Part shown: positions 44,713-56,900 of the stretch, piece by piece
Numbering within the stretch: position 1 is the stretch's first letter
Layout: each line of letters begins with the position of its first letter
Source of the DNA: Paratinospora sagittata
Taxonomy: Eukaryota > Streptophyta > Magnoliopsida > Ranunculales > Menispermaceae
NCBI GenBank assembly: GCA_035771175.1
Contig: CM069593.1
Coordinates: forward strand, 46,127,554 to 46,191,553
Direction: 5' to 3'
DNA length: 64,000 nt
Notes under the pieces: model-generated
What the model was told of the DNA's origin: nothing
The model's database searches: none
What the model saw: only the letters and a program-made list of their open reading frames with translations
Program-made: the position numbers and the translations under genes

Positions 44713-47700
44713 TCTTTATCATTATACTAATTGTCAAAAAATAATAAACATTAATTAAAAAGAAAATAAAAAAGAAAACATACTTTATTAACTATATACC
44801 CAATTTAGAACAAAATTACCCAAGGAAAAAAAAAAAGAAAAAGGAAATTAAACAAAAGTGAGTAATTGTCATACTTACATTTAAAAAAAAAAAAATTGTC
44901 ATAGTTACATAACAAAATTGAATCAGTAGTTCCCTTACAAGGATATATCTCCAAACATCAAATTGAAACGTACTAATGTGGCACACATAAATTACAATAT
45001 CATAAAGTCTAACATGTTTTATATAGGACTTAAAGTGTAAGTTGTACTTAGAACATTTAACAAATCATTATTCATTTTATTAAAATACATATGTAGCTTT
45101 CTAAACAGAAAAGGGTTAAGTTTGTGGCTACATTGACAAAGTAATCTAAATAATTGTTCTACATAACACAAGTTACGCCTGGTGTGCCTTGCAATTAAAC
45201 CCAAGCACACGCTCAAGTTGCACACTATAAAGTCATAACAAACCACCAAGGCTACGCGTTGCCTCAAAGTGCAACCAGGTGCATCAGAATAATACTTCGT
45301 TGTAGTGTCACTAACTCATCTTCTTCCCAGTCATATTTTTCTTATGCTAAAGTACCATGTTTCACCAAATTCACTAGCAATCTAGGCTATTTGACATAGA
45401 ATGCTGCTTGCGCCTCTCATATGATAAGCACAATTATCAATATAACAAATTGAAGTTGTGGTCAAGAGTTTTGCAAATTAAAGAGAGATTCAAACTCATG
45501 AATCATAACATTTATGTACATTATATGAATCATGTATATATTAAAAAAGAACATATATATGAAAATATCTACAAACCAATGGCATTTAATTGATCCTTTT
45601 GGTCCTGATCAAATATCTAAAATGAGCTAATACTATGTACAAATGCTCTTCTCACTAAGGATATTACACTCACAAAAGTTTGTCAATTCTAACCTAATCA
45701 AATTTAAAAAATAAAAATAAAAATAAAATTTAACAATGGTTCATTTCCAATATCACTTCTCAACTCTCTATAGGATTTGATGTTTACATGTAGATGATTT
45801 TTTTATGAAGAACTCATCATCATTAAATTTAGTTCATGTTAAATCTTAATCTAGATTAAATGGTTACAAAACATATATCATATACTATATATAAATATGG
45901 AGGAGTCCTCCTCAGTTTGGACTCCTCCATTTTAAAGATTTTTTTTAATGTTGCGAGATAATTTTTAAGTTTTATTCCTATTGTCTATTTCCTCTCTTTT
46001 TGTTTTGGGTTTCTCCTTCCACTTTCTTTTTTTCATTTCCCTGCTATTAAGCAAAAAAAGTGTTGGCTTCAATTTTAGTTCAAGGTTATAAAATGTATAT
46101 TAATTTATCAATTAGATATTTGATTATCTCATTCCATTAATATGTTTTCATTTAGTTTAAAGGATTACTCGTTGTTAGTTGATTAGTTCTAACACGTTAG
46201 TCAATTCTTGTCGGTTGGTAGATTAAAGCCCATACTTTATTTTGCATGTTGATTAAAAAACTTTACTTCTATTATTATTTATTTTGAAGTATTTATTTTT
46301 TTTTATTTTTTATTTTTTCCTAATGGGTAGTTTTATAAATATGTCTAGCAAGATTTTTTTTTCCACAATTTATAAGAGAAATTTTACTTGATTAGTATTT
46401 TCTTTTACATAGGAATTAATTTTTCGATTTTGTGTTTGTAAATGCAGAAGACTTGTATAGAAACTTAAATTGTTCATTAAAACTTAAGATACACTATTTT
46501 TTTTTTCTTTCATTCTTGTTATAAATAACATTTATTAGTGTAAAAGATTTAGTAGCTAATAACAATTCATAAAATAGCCGCACAACAAGCAAAGCTAAAA
46601 GCTTGAATAACACATATAAAGCAATTAAATTTGGAACTAAAAACATGATACCTTAAATATACAAAATATATATACTTTAACTTTTGGTACTGAATAATAG
46701 TTGTAGAATTTAAACTTAAAGTTGTAGAATTTAAATTATAAATCATAAGATTCGACTAATTTTTTTAAAATCCATTGTAAAATTCAAAAGCATTGAGATT
46801 CATGTTAAGGATTCAAATTAATTTCTCTTAACCAAATCATAAATAGTGATATTCGTAGATTTGAATTAGTTTCTTACAACAATGACGAGAAGAAACTAAT
46901 GATTTAGCAGCTGCCTGTCCACCAAAATACACAATATGCTTATTTGAAGAGAAATAGATCAATTTGAAAGGCCTGGCCATACATACATACTAGAATCTTT
47001 TTCAATGCAGCAATTTGTAAGCCACTTATGGACCAACTCTTTTTAGAACTATTGAGTTCAAATATTAAGAACAAGTTTTTAGAAAGATATCAATTCAATT
47101 AAAAGTACTATTTCTATTATAGAAAGAAAAAAAATACAAGAAGCAGCTTAGATTTCATTTCTCCTTAACATTAGAGACATTATGGTTAAGACAGTGAGAC
47201 ACATAAGGTATTTAGGGTCATAAGATATTTAGGGTCAACTCCTTCCTACTGCCCCTTAAAAGAAAAAGATAAAGGACAAATATGCTCTACCAAGCACCTT
47301 CATAAAAAAAAAGGTAACAATTTGTAGCTACGTTTAGACACTACTCGATGTCATATACTCTAAAATACACCATCACTCTAGTAATAAACTAATAGTAGAT
47401 ATTGGGATTAGTCAAGTCTACTTCTCCATGTTTGGATTGGTTGAACACCCATATCAAATAGAAGCCACACAAAAAATTGAAATCAAGCATTTAATCAACC
47501 ATCAGATCCAAGTGAGGTCACAACTTAATACCATAAGATAGCAATAAACTAGTTGGGAACAGAACTGATAGACTTTCCATTATCAGCTATTCTGCACAAG
47601 CCTTTCTTTTTCATGCTAATAGATTTTTTTCTTTTTCGAGAAAGCCTAATAAATCTTCCCCTTACCAAAATTGCAACAAAAGTCACTATAGCAATAAAAA

Positions 47701-47837
47701 TTGCTCCATGCATAGGCAAGCGCACTCGTGCAAATTAGAGGGAGATGTGGAATTAATTACAGCATTAGTACTCATCAATAACCAGATAATAATAGAGCAG
47801 GAACATCAATAATTTTTTCTCCACAACATTATTACTC
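44713..47837. other. AT-rich intergenic region
   Basis: No gene is supported. At 45170-45290 a GCCTGGTGTGCCTTGC/CAAGGCTACGCGTTGCC phrase looks like an old repeat similar in style to 42340-42470. A short hairpin lies at 45899-45930 and an 18-base tandem pair (ATAAGRTATTTAGGGTC) at about 47203-47236. Confidence 0.45.
45899..45930. repeat. short perfect hairpin
   Basis: TGGAGGAGTCC and GGACTCCTCCA pair exactly over 11 bases around a 10-base loop. Flanks are AT-rich. It could be a terminator-like RNA hairpin, a transposon end or chance. Confidence 0.6.
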
Positions 47838-47840
47838 TTA

Positions 47841-48153
47841 GGGCTCGTTTGGTGCACAGGATAGGATAGGATTAATTTTATGGGATTGGATTAGATTAGA
47901 TAGGATAGAATAGGATAAGATAGGACTAAAAATAGTGTATCTTGTGATTGGTGAAACACATGGAATTAGAATAAAAATTAATTAAATATTTTTTTAAACT
48001 TTTTTTTTAATCAGATTAAAAAAAAATGGCAAAACCAGATTTTTTTTTTTTTTTTTAAAGAAGGTTGTGGGATTTTTTTAATCCTATCCCACTCGGCTTC
48101 CAAATGTGGGAATAGGATTAAAATTAATCCTATCCCCCTAAGCAAACGCACCC
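47841..48153. mobile_element. Tourist-like MITE (313 bp), PIF/Harbinger type
   Basis: The left end GGGCTCGTTTGGTGC and right end GCAAACGCACCC form an imperfect inverted repeat. Inner GGATAGGATTA-type words on the left are matched by TAATCCTATCC words on the right. TTA stands on both sides (47838-47840 and 48154-48156), the target preference of PIF/Harbinger elements. No coding capacity. It lies about 350 bases past the stop codon of the NHL gene at 48510. Confidence 0.8.
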
Positions 48154-48156
48154 TTA

Positions 48157-48509
48157 GTATTTAAAAAAAAAAAAAATGTTAAATTCCTAACTTCTTCAAA
48201 CCCACATCCCCAACTTAGTTGTGGATTCAAAGATAGTGCAAACAACCAAACCCACAACATGTACAGAAAACCAAATGGAAAAATTAAACTTATACCACCC
48301 TAAATTCCTGTATGCCATGTTGATAAATCTGCAAAACAAAAGCAATCCAAATCTTTCCAACCACCAACATCCCCAGGATAAGATAATTACTTACAAACTT
48401 AGTATCACCTACTACTACAACTAGAAAAGCAAAGAATCAAAGAACTAAAACATGAACATGAAAAGCTATGTTATGTTATCATTATCATCATTATTATCAT
48501 TATCATTAC
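48157..48509. other. 3' flank of the fourth NHL gene
   Basis: AT-rich, no gene. A TCATTA/TTATCA-type short repeat occupies 48478-48507 next to the stop codon. Confidence 0.5.
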
Positions 48510-49316
48510 TCACAGATTAACTTCGCATTCCTTTGCTCCACCAACCAACGATCCAACACCACTATTCTGCGAAATTCCAATCTTCACATCCTCACAGAAA
48601 ACCCTCATCAAATGCCTCCTCGTCCGCCACGCACCAGCTTTAAACCTAACCCAAACCAACATCCTCAAGTTAAAATTCACCGCTCCGCGGCTCCGATCCT
48701 CGACCAAACCCCTAACCGCCTTATCCGCAACATAAACCGATCTCGCAGTGAAACTCGCCTTAACCCTAGTCTCGTTCTTCTTCCCCTGATAAAACGGCGC
48801 CAGCGCCGTCTTCGCCAAATACTCCGACCGGTAAAACACAGTCGCGTCGATTAGATCGTAATACACCTTGATCTTCTTGTTAGGGTTTCGGAAGAAGAAA
48901 GTAACGTCCCAATCGGCGGAGACTTGCGATCCCGAAACGCTGAAGTTCGAGACCGTCGCCGATTCGACTCGGACCACCGGGAGGTGTGGCCGGAGAACGA
49001 GCCAGAGGATGAAGGTGATGGCGCCGACGATAAGGAGCGCGGCGATTCCGGCGATGATCAGGCGCCGGAGCAAGGTGGTCCGTCGAGCGTCGTAGGGTTG
49101 GTGTTGGTGGTGCGTAGGATAAGGGTTAGGGTTGTAGTAAGGAGGAGGCGGCCCAGCGTAAGCGTAGGCTGTGCCTGTGGCAGCGTAGTAGTTGCTAGGC
49201 TGCGCCGGGTGGTAACCGTTGGGGTTGTGGCTAGGTTGCGCCGGGTGCGCTTGATAGCCTGGTGGTGGTGGGTAGCCTGTTACGGGCTTGTTTGGATCGT
49301 CCGCTGTTGAAGCCAT
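48510..49316 (-). CDS. LEA_2 / NDR1-HIN1-like protein with Pro/Tyr-rich N-terminus
   Basis: A 268-residue intronless frame with its ATG at 49316. Residues 1-76 are rich in Pro, Tyr, His and Ala, with GYPPPPGY (14-21), a repeated HPAQPS (24-29, 36-41) and PPPPYYNPNPYP (56-67). An RR/LLRR basic patch (78-85) and a hydrophobic segment (about 86-108) follow, then LRP. The LEA_2 domain has RNPNKK (143-148), VYYD (151-154), FYQGKKNET (175-183), WVRFKAGAW (222-230) and a final Cys-Glu-Val-Asn-Leu. The predicted topology is a long cytosolic Pro-rich tail, one span and an extracytosolic LEA_2 domain at the plasma membrane. The Pro-rich tail might bind SH3/WW-like or cytoskeletal partners, which is inference. 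GC content is high compared with the flanks. The family call is firm; I do not assign a numbered orthologue. Confidence 0.94.
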   Translation of the reverse strand: MASTADDPNKPVTGYPPPPGYQAHPAQPSHNPNGYHPAQPSNYYAATGTAYAYAGPPPPYYNPNPYPTHHQHQPYDARRTTLLRRLIIAGIAALLIVGAITFILWLVLRPHLPVVRVESATVSNFSVSGSQVSADWDVTFFFRNPNKKIKVYYDLIDATVFYRSEYLAKTALAPFYQGKKNETRVKASFTARSVYVADKAVRGLVEDRSRGAVNFNLRMLVWVRFKAGAWRTRRHLMRVFCEDVKIGISQNSGVGSLVGGAKECEVNL

Positions 49317-49470
49317 CGTTCCAGTAACAGAATTGAAACCAAGAGAGAAATAGTTTGAGAGAGAGAGAGAAAGAATGAGAGGAAAGCTGAAGGAAGGAGT
49401 GAGACTCAGAGATACGGAAAGCTCGTAGACGAAGCTTTCCCAACGTGAAAACCTATGTTGTTGTAGAGTG
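49317..49470 (-). promoter_or_regulatory. 5' leader of the fourth NHL gene with (CT)n stretch
   Basis: The minus strand has a TCTCTCTCTCTC run at about 49350-49370 within a pyrimidine-rich leader directly before the ATG. Such CT stretches are frequent in plant 5' leaders. No clear TATA box was found. Confidence 0.45.
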
Positions 49471-50910
49471 TAGGATTAGTTGAATAGTTTTTGATGACGT
49501 AACTGCGACGGCAGGAATCTGTTGGAGGAATCATATGTGCATCTGATGGTTAAGAATATTCCAATTTTTTTCAATTTATGTACGTCCGTTTGCTTTGAAA
49601 TACAGGTGTATTTTCTTCTAAAAATAAGGTTAAAAAACAGAAAGAAAAAGAGTATTTGAACTTTGAAAGTCTTTTTCATTCCTCCTTCTAAAATTCCAAA
49701 AAAACAGTACATTTAATACCGAACAGCTGTATTATTTTACGAAGAAAAATGCCAAGGAATCGTTAGCCTTGACCCATTCTCATATAGTGACTGGAAGCGC
49801 TTTTTTAAAAGTATTTTTTTTGAAAATATTTTTACAAAAAACTGATATTTCTCAGCTTTTTAAAAAAACAAGAATTTTATTTTTCTGACTGCAATTTTAT
49901 TTCAAAATAAATATTGTCAAATACCTTCTAAAATACTTTTAAAATAAAAATAATTTAAAATAACCCTCCCAAACCAGACCTTTACTACATCAACTAATGA
50001 ATAAAATGGCGTCAGAGCCTGTAGGACTCAAGCAACCTATAAGTGTATTAAATGCTGATCTACATGAAATATCGTGAAGGAAAACAGCCAGAAGGCGAAA
50101 AAAATAAGTGTTTGATCCCTGTGATATTGTAATGAAGACTAAATTGAGAAAGAAGGCTAAGAGAAATAAATATTAATAGGAGCCGTCCTTGTTTCGCAAT
50201 ACAATAAATGAACGGGTCAAAGAGTCAAGTCTATTTATAATTCATCACATTGCATGTAACTGATGAATGTTACAAGTTTTCCATATTTATTTTATGTTTT
50301 CAAATGATTCGATGCATACATTCGAGTAATTAAATGTTGTAAAATTAGTGAACTAGATTTATGGTTATAATCACATTTTTTTAGAGGTTTGTAAGGCATC
50401 ACTTCGATGTTGAAAATGAGAGTATTAAGGAAAAGTTCACTCTATTCGCAAGATATCCATGCATATCTATCTGCACAATACTTCCACCGCATTTATATCA
50501 GAACCAAAGCTAATAGTACCTCTGCAGACAGGACTTGAGACACAGATATGCCACTATAACCTACTTTCTTAGAGTCACAAGGTTCATTCCAATATGAAAT
50601 CCATGCTTTTCTCCTTACACATTGTATACCAGTGGCACCAACTACAATTTAAAAAAGAGAGAGGACATCTTTAACAGTCAAAACTAGGAATAAAAGACAT
50701 AAGAACAAGGCAACCATACCTTTCAAAAAACAAAAAAAAAGGGCAACCATCACATATTCACAAACAGTAGCCAGGGGAGTTTAGCCCCTCAGCACATTAT
50801 TGTTCATCATAATAAATGAATCAGAAACCTCAACGAAATAAATACACAGTTAGTCACTAGTCAGACAAAGGTCATTTGAAAATCAGGAGCTAGGGTTCTA
50901 GTGGCAAACT
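49471..50910. other. region between EXO70 stop codon and the fourth NHL gene
   Basis: Contains the EXO70 3' untranslated region at its right end and the NHL promoter at its left end. At about 49780-49985 an AT-rich imperfect inverted structure ending CCAAACCAGACC resembles a degraded MITE. No gene is seen. Confidence 0.45.
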
Positions 50911-53900
50911 CTACCGCCGAGGTTCATTCCAGGTTTTCCCCTCAAAGAATTCTCCCAACATTCGGTCAAGATCTTCTGGCGTATATCTAATATACTTTTG
51001 AGGGTTCTTCCCGTTCTCAATAAGTGGCCTGAAGTAACAATAAGCTTGTGAGCTTCCGAGCGTGAAAAGTACAGCCAAAAAAAATAAAAATTAAATAAAA
51101 TAAAACAGCATAAGGAATTGGTAAACATACCCAAAGCGTTTAATGAAAGATCGGTATGCAGGTAATAGAACTTCTGCAACTGCAAGCCGCAGTGACTCTC
51201 GCAGCTCGCTGTCAGGTACTGTCCATTGAGACTGTCTTTGATGAAGCTCTTCAAATTGCAAGTTGAAGGCCTTGAATCTGTTGATGTGATAGAACAATGC
51301 CCTTGGTTAGGTTGGTGATAATAGTGAATGAAGAAAATAGACAAATTTAGAATGCAAGATCATGACCTGTCTTTCACCACTGCTCTTGAAACCCCACTGC
51401 TGTTGTCACCTCCCATGGCACTACCGCCAGAAGAAGCCAAGCCCTGGACTGAAAGGGTCTGCAAAATCTGCAAAGAAGAAGCACCAAAACATGAACACAA
51501 CTGCATGGTCCAGATGAATTCCTTTTATGATTTGCTATTTAAGAAAGAATTGAAGGAACCAAGACTAGTAATCGGACTCATCCAATTCCATGCAAACAAT
51601 CTCTCTACAAGAAGAAAATCAACAGGCAGAGATATGCTGATCACAGGAATTCAGGTGAGAGCCAATATGAGATTGTAAGGACTCTGAACCTGGCAGACTT
51701 CAACAATTATGAGTCATCCAATCTCACTTTTAAACAGGTCGACTTAATTGCACAAGTTGCTCAAGAGACATGAGCCACTATCAGGTCCAGCACACTAAGC
51801 AATTTCTTAGCCAGCCAACAAGTTCTTTCATATGGTTTGTGTCATATTCGTCATACTATTAAGTCTATTTAGCCAGCCAAACATCCCAAAACACAAGCAA
51901 GCATTGATATGAACCATGCATCTAACAAATACCCCAGAACCCACAGACCAATCCTCCATGTCCCCCGCCCAAAATAACAGGTACAAAGACATCAGAAGCA
52001 CAATATTTTGTTCAACAGTGTTAGCCATCAATATTCGATAGAACATATTAACAATTATCCATGTCATCAACAGAAGCATCTCAGCCCAGTATCACCCATA
52101 TCCCACTTCCTGCACCCAAGTGATTGAAAAACCCAATATCCTACATGGGATGCTCAGCTCAATCTAGAGCACGCAAGGCATGGGTTAAATCATTCCCACA
52201 TTGACAACCAAGGCAATAGAGAACAAGCTAGTCACTTGAAAACTTAACCTGGCGAACAAAATAATGCCACAATACTAGCCATGAATTGCCCCAATATAAA
52301 TCTCATGCCAAGTAAAATCAACAAAGCCTTTTTCCAATTACAACAAGTTAGCGATGTGAATATGCTTCCTCCAATTGAATCTATCAAGGACCAAGTCGAT
52401 AGTTATATTTTTGTTACCATATTTGTCAATAGGTCGACTAGTCCTAATTGGTGCATCTGATGGTTATTTTTTTGAAAGGTAAAGATAACAGCTACAAGTC
52501 CTATGACACAGGAATAGGATTCTCTAAAAAGCCAAGGTCATGGTTGACCAAGAGGGCCCACTTAGAGACTTGGGATCTCAACAAGAAATGCGAAGGTTGC
52601 TTAAAGTCAGCTGGCCAATAGCCGAAAGAGAATCCACTAGTTTAGTTTTGATCTGAGTAGGCTTATAATAGGGAATACCCTAACCCTAGGAACTGGGGCC
52701 TAGCCATCCTTCGTTTGCGGTCAACGCTCCCGCAAAGTTTGTTCATCGACAATAGAATGTTTCAAGCTAGTTCGATTCATGGCCACAAACAAGAAGTTGT
52801 CGATCTCCCAACTATCGTGACCCACTACAAGCCTTAGGGTTAGGACTATTCACCCTTGGTGTCTCTTGCATGGGCACATCTCCGTTGGCCATAGGCCCAT
52901 AGCCCGCTTCAACACGACCAGTCTCCCCTCATCTCTTCCACTTGGGCCTTCATGGACTCAAGGACCTCTGACACCCTAATTTGGAACTCGTCCTGCTCCT
53001 ACCACTGAGTGGCGACTGGCAACCACTCCGCTCAAGGCACCTAGCATATCTTCCCTTTGAGATCATCTATGCTAGCATTCGCATCCTCGAACTAGTCCTC
53101 CCGTCGGCCACAACTAACTCCAGCCGCCCGCGAGAACATCCTTGGACTTGCCCCTCTTGTTGGTGTTGGAAGTGCCCTCATTGTCCTTTCTTTTATTGTT
53201 GACAAGCCTACTACCTCCATTCTTTTGCATCTTAGCATTCCTATGTTCCAAGTGATTACTCTACACCTATTATTATGGACAAACTTCTCTAATTGCACTC
53301 ATCCAAAGTAGCACAATCTCACTTTAGTTCTTGATAAGCATTGAAGGCAACATCATAGAAAAATCTAGGGTTGAAAAAGTACCCAACATGCAATGGCCTA
53401 GTAACTGTATATCCCACCTCTCATCAATTATTTTTTCACAGGCATGCATATGGACCTCAAACTCACATTGCCCAAACTCTTTTAGCAATTTTATTATATT
53501 GTTTTTTTTTCTTCTTGAAATTCCAGATATATGAATAAGATTATATTGTTTCGATAATGAATTATACATAGGTCGGGCAAGTCGAAGTTTCAGTCAGGTG
53601 AAATAATTTGCATTTAATAGATCACTCCAACTTTTTGGGTTTTGAATGTTAGACCCGATTGACCTGCCTATAGTAGTATAACCCACAATTCCACAAACTA
53701 TGATTTTTGGATCAGATTGGTCGGGCTTGGAGAGTTGTTGAATAATATGCACACCCTATAGTCCCAACTTCTAGTGAATGTAATGAAAAATAAAAGAAAA
53801 GGAAGGATGAACTAATGGTATGTAAAACTGATTAGAAAAGGTACATCATCTCATAGGGATTTTTTTGCTAGACAATTTCTCCTACAAAACTACTGATACC

Positions 53901-56900
53901 TAGTGTACTTGTTTGGGTTCCTTAATATATCACGTCTCTATCAATCAAAAGGAATTCAACATGGCTAAGAGAAAAAAAAAAAAAAAAAACATTATACAAT
54001 CAAATTCCATACAAGAAAGGACCCATGATTAAAGTTTATTCTTCTCAGTTATCTTGCACTCAATAATTTGTTCTAAAAGGGAAAGTAAGCTATTAGTTTA
54101 ATTATTCTATTACTTGGACCTAATCATGTAGGAAAAGGCATAGTTGAGTTGAGTTGAGTTTATCACTTGGGCCTAAAATGCACAAACAGAAGTTCTAGCA
54201 CACTTGTATCTTGCTCAATAACATAGTTCACGCTTTTAACCCTTCAATGCATGTTAGCTATAGAAAACAACTTAAAATTCAATTAGTTTATATATTAGAC
54301 CTACAATTACAAAACAGATGCATCCATCATACCTTGCCATGACAAGGCTCTCATGGCATCCAGTGCTTAACGTAATCTCTCTAATGCAAATGATTTAGGA
54401 GACTGAAAATATCACTCAAGATTTAATAGTTCCCTATAGGCTATAACCTAGAATGAGGAAATTCTTTACTAGCAATGTACACAAGTCAGGTTCAATTAGA
54501 TCAGGTAAGAATCCCATCCCACTTGATTTTGCCACCCATTGACCCTGATTGAGCTTTGGAACACTAAACCATCCAACCAACCCAAGATTGGGTCACATCA
54601 GTCTAAGTTGGACCACCGAGAGTCAACAGAAAAAGGAGAAGAGAAGAGATATCTGTAGTCACCATTTGGGGACGTGCTGAGAGAAGAGAAAGGGGCTTTG
54701 CTTCGAGTGTCTCTGGGAGGGGCGTTGCAACATAGCATCGGTCTTTTCATTCATCCGAATTCAAATTTGAGCTTAACCACCAATTAGCAACCAGAAATGG
54801 AGGGAAAATGAAGAGATAGAGCAAAGATGGAGAGAATAGAGAGAAAACTTAGAGAAATAGATAGAGAAGACAGAAAGACAAGGAAATGAATAGAGAAGAC
54901 AGAAAAGAAGTCATTTATAGATTTAGGTGAAAGAACATAATTTATATTTAGGTTTAAAAGAAATTAAAAAAGGCAGTTAGTTCAATTGGTTCTCGAGCTG
55001 ATTTCAAACCAACCAAAATGATCGGTTCCAATTCAGAAGTTGAAAGCCCAGCTGACTGGAATTAATTGAGAAGGTAGATCGAGTTTGAGTCTGTTACAGT
55101 TAAACACCTCATATCTAGATAAATGCTCCAAGTGGACCAAGTCAACAAGGATTAAGACGAAGAAGAAATGAATCACATGGTCTCATAAAGATTCAGAAAT
55201 AGGATTCAAATATTGGAATTAAAAATAGAAGCTGGGAGCTAAATAAATAGCATTTAAGCATTTAGAAGAAACCATGTTGACACCTATGAGAACCTCAAAT
55301 ATCTGCATGGTTAAGTAAAAGTGCAAGACCTTTCCCCAAGCAACCCTCTTATATTGATTTGCATGCTGCTGCACAATCCTCCGGTGTATTTGCACCCAAT
55401 CGTCACCTAATAAATCCTTCGCTTCTGACCTGGGGCATATTAAGAAGCATTATTTACAGAATGCAAAAATATTAAGATATCAATCACCAGAGCAGAAATA
55501 AACAAACCTGCGCACAGATCTAACCATATAGTGAATGTTGTTCATAAGGAACAATTGCGTCAAAGCAGGATCCTTGTATTGTCTAGATTTTCCATCCAGG
55601 TTATTCATTAGAGCCTGCATTATCCTGATAGTAACCATTGCCAACTGGGAGTTGGCTTCCCCTTTATTTTCAAACTCCTTGAAAAGTTGTTTCAGTGTTG
55701 ACTGATAGCTGCACATAATTAGCCCATAACCTTTTCAGACTAACTGCTATAGAAGTAATTTTATGTAACAGAAAAAAAAAATTGATGAAGAGAAAATAAC
55801 AGGACCAAATGCCCCTCATTTTCATTTATTTAACAAGAGAATAGAGAAAAATTCAATTTGAAAGCATAATGTGATGGAAAATAGCCCTCCAATCATATTG
55901 TTAGGACCAAGGGGATTGCTGAAGAGTTAAAATATAGTAGACAAACAATAAATTGCATGTATATTTCTGTAAATGCAATTAGAGAAATAGTTTGAAGAAT
56001 CATGGCTAAGTACATTGAGAATTAAAAGAAAAGTTCATGGAAGATAAGATAATAACCAGGAAAAGTACATGGAACACCTAACTTAGAAATTAAATTCAGC
56101 ACCATCAACATTTTATATGAATATGCAAAAATTGGAAAAATAATGGGAATATAAGTCATCAAAACAAGAATTCTTGATAACATAGACTTACTCAAATAGA
56201 AATTTCACATAATTAATAACATAGCTTGTCAAGGGATGCACAGTTCCATCCAGAACAGCAGTTTTTGTAGCATCCTTTTCAACTGCTTCTTCAAAATCAC
56301 CAAATGTCTCCTGGGCGGTCTGAGCCAGCCTCTTTGTCAAACTTAAAGCTGATTCTCTCATTTCAGCGCATGCTTTACCTGCAAAAATTGTTTCAATCTG
56401 CCAAAGAAAGTCAGTTTCCAAGGACACAAGCAAACAGTCTAATGTTAAATAAGATCAATAAGAAACAAGAATAAATCGTACAAACAAAATGAGCCAAACA
56501 CAATTCATCTTTCAGGCTGACAAGCCATCAAGCCAATACCAGAGACCAGTATCAGCCCCTGATAAATAAGATAAACTATAAAGGTCACAAAATTGCATTC
56601 CCACTTTGGCATAAAAGTGTTCCCCCCCTGTGGAAATTTCCATGTTTTCAATAGATGTTTACAAATGTCAAAAGATAATCCATACAATTTGTATGGAATT
56701 ACTCATATTTAAGCCATAAGGAGTTTCACCTTACCTCTGGTTGAAGTTCGCACATTATCTCATACATGTCGAGAAGCACAAACAACTTTTCAGGCGATCT
56801 TTTGCTTTTGGCGATAGAATCTCCAAAACTTAGCAGCATAGCTACACTATTTGCTGTAACTTCAGCGAAAGAATGGTCCTTCAGAGAATCCATGCCTTCA

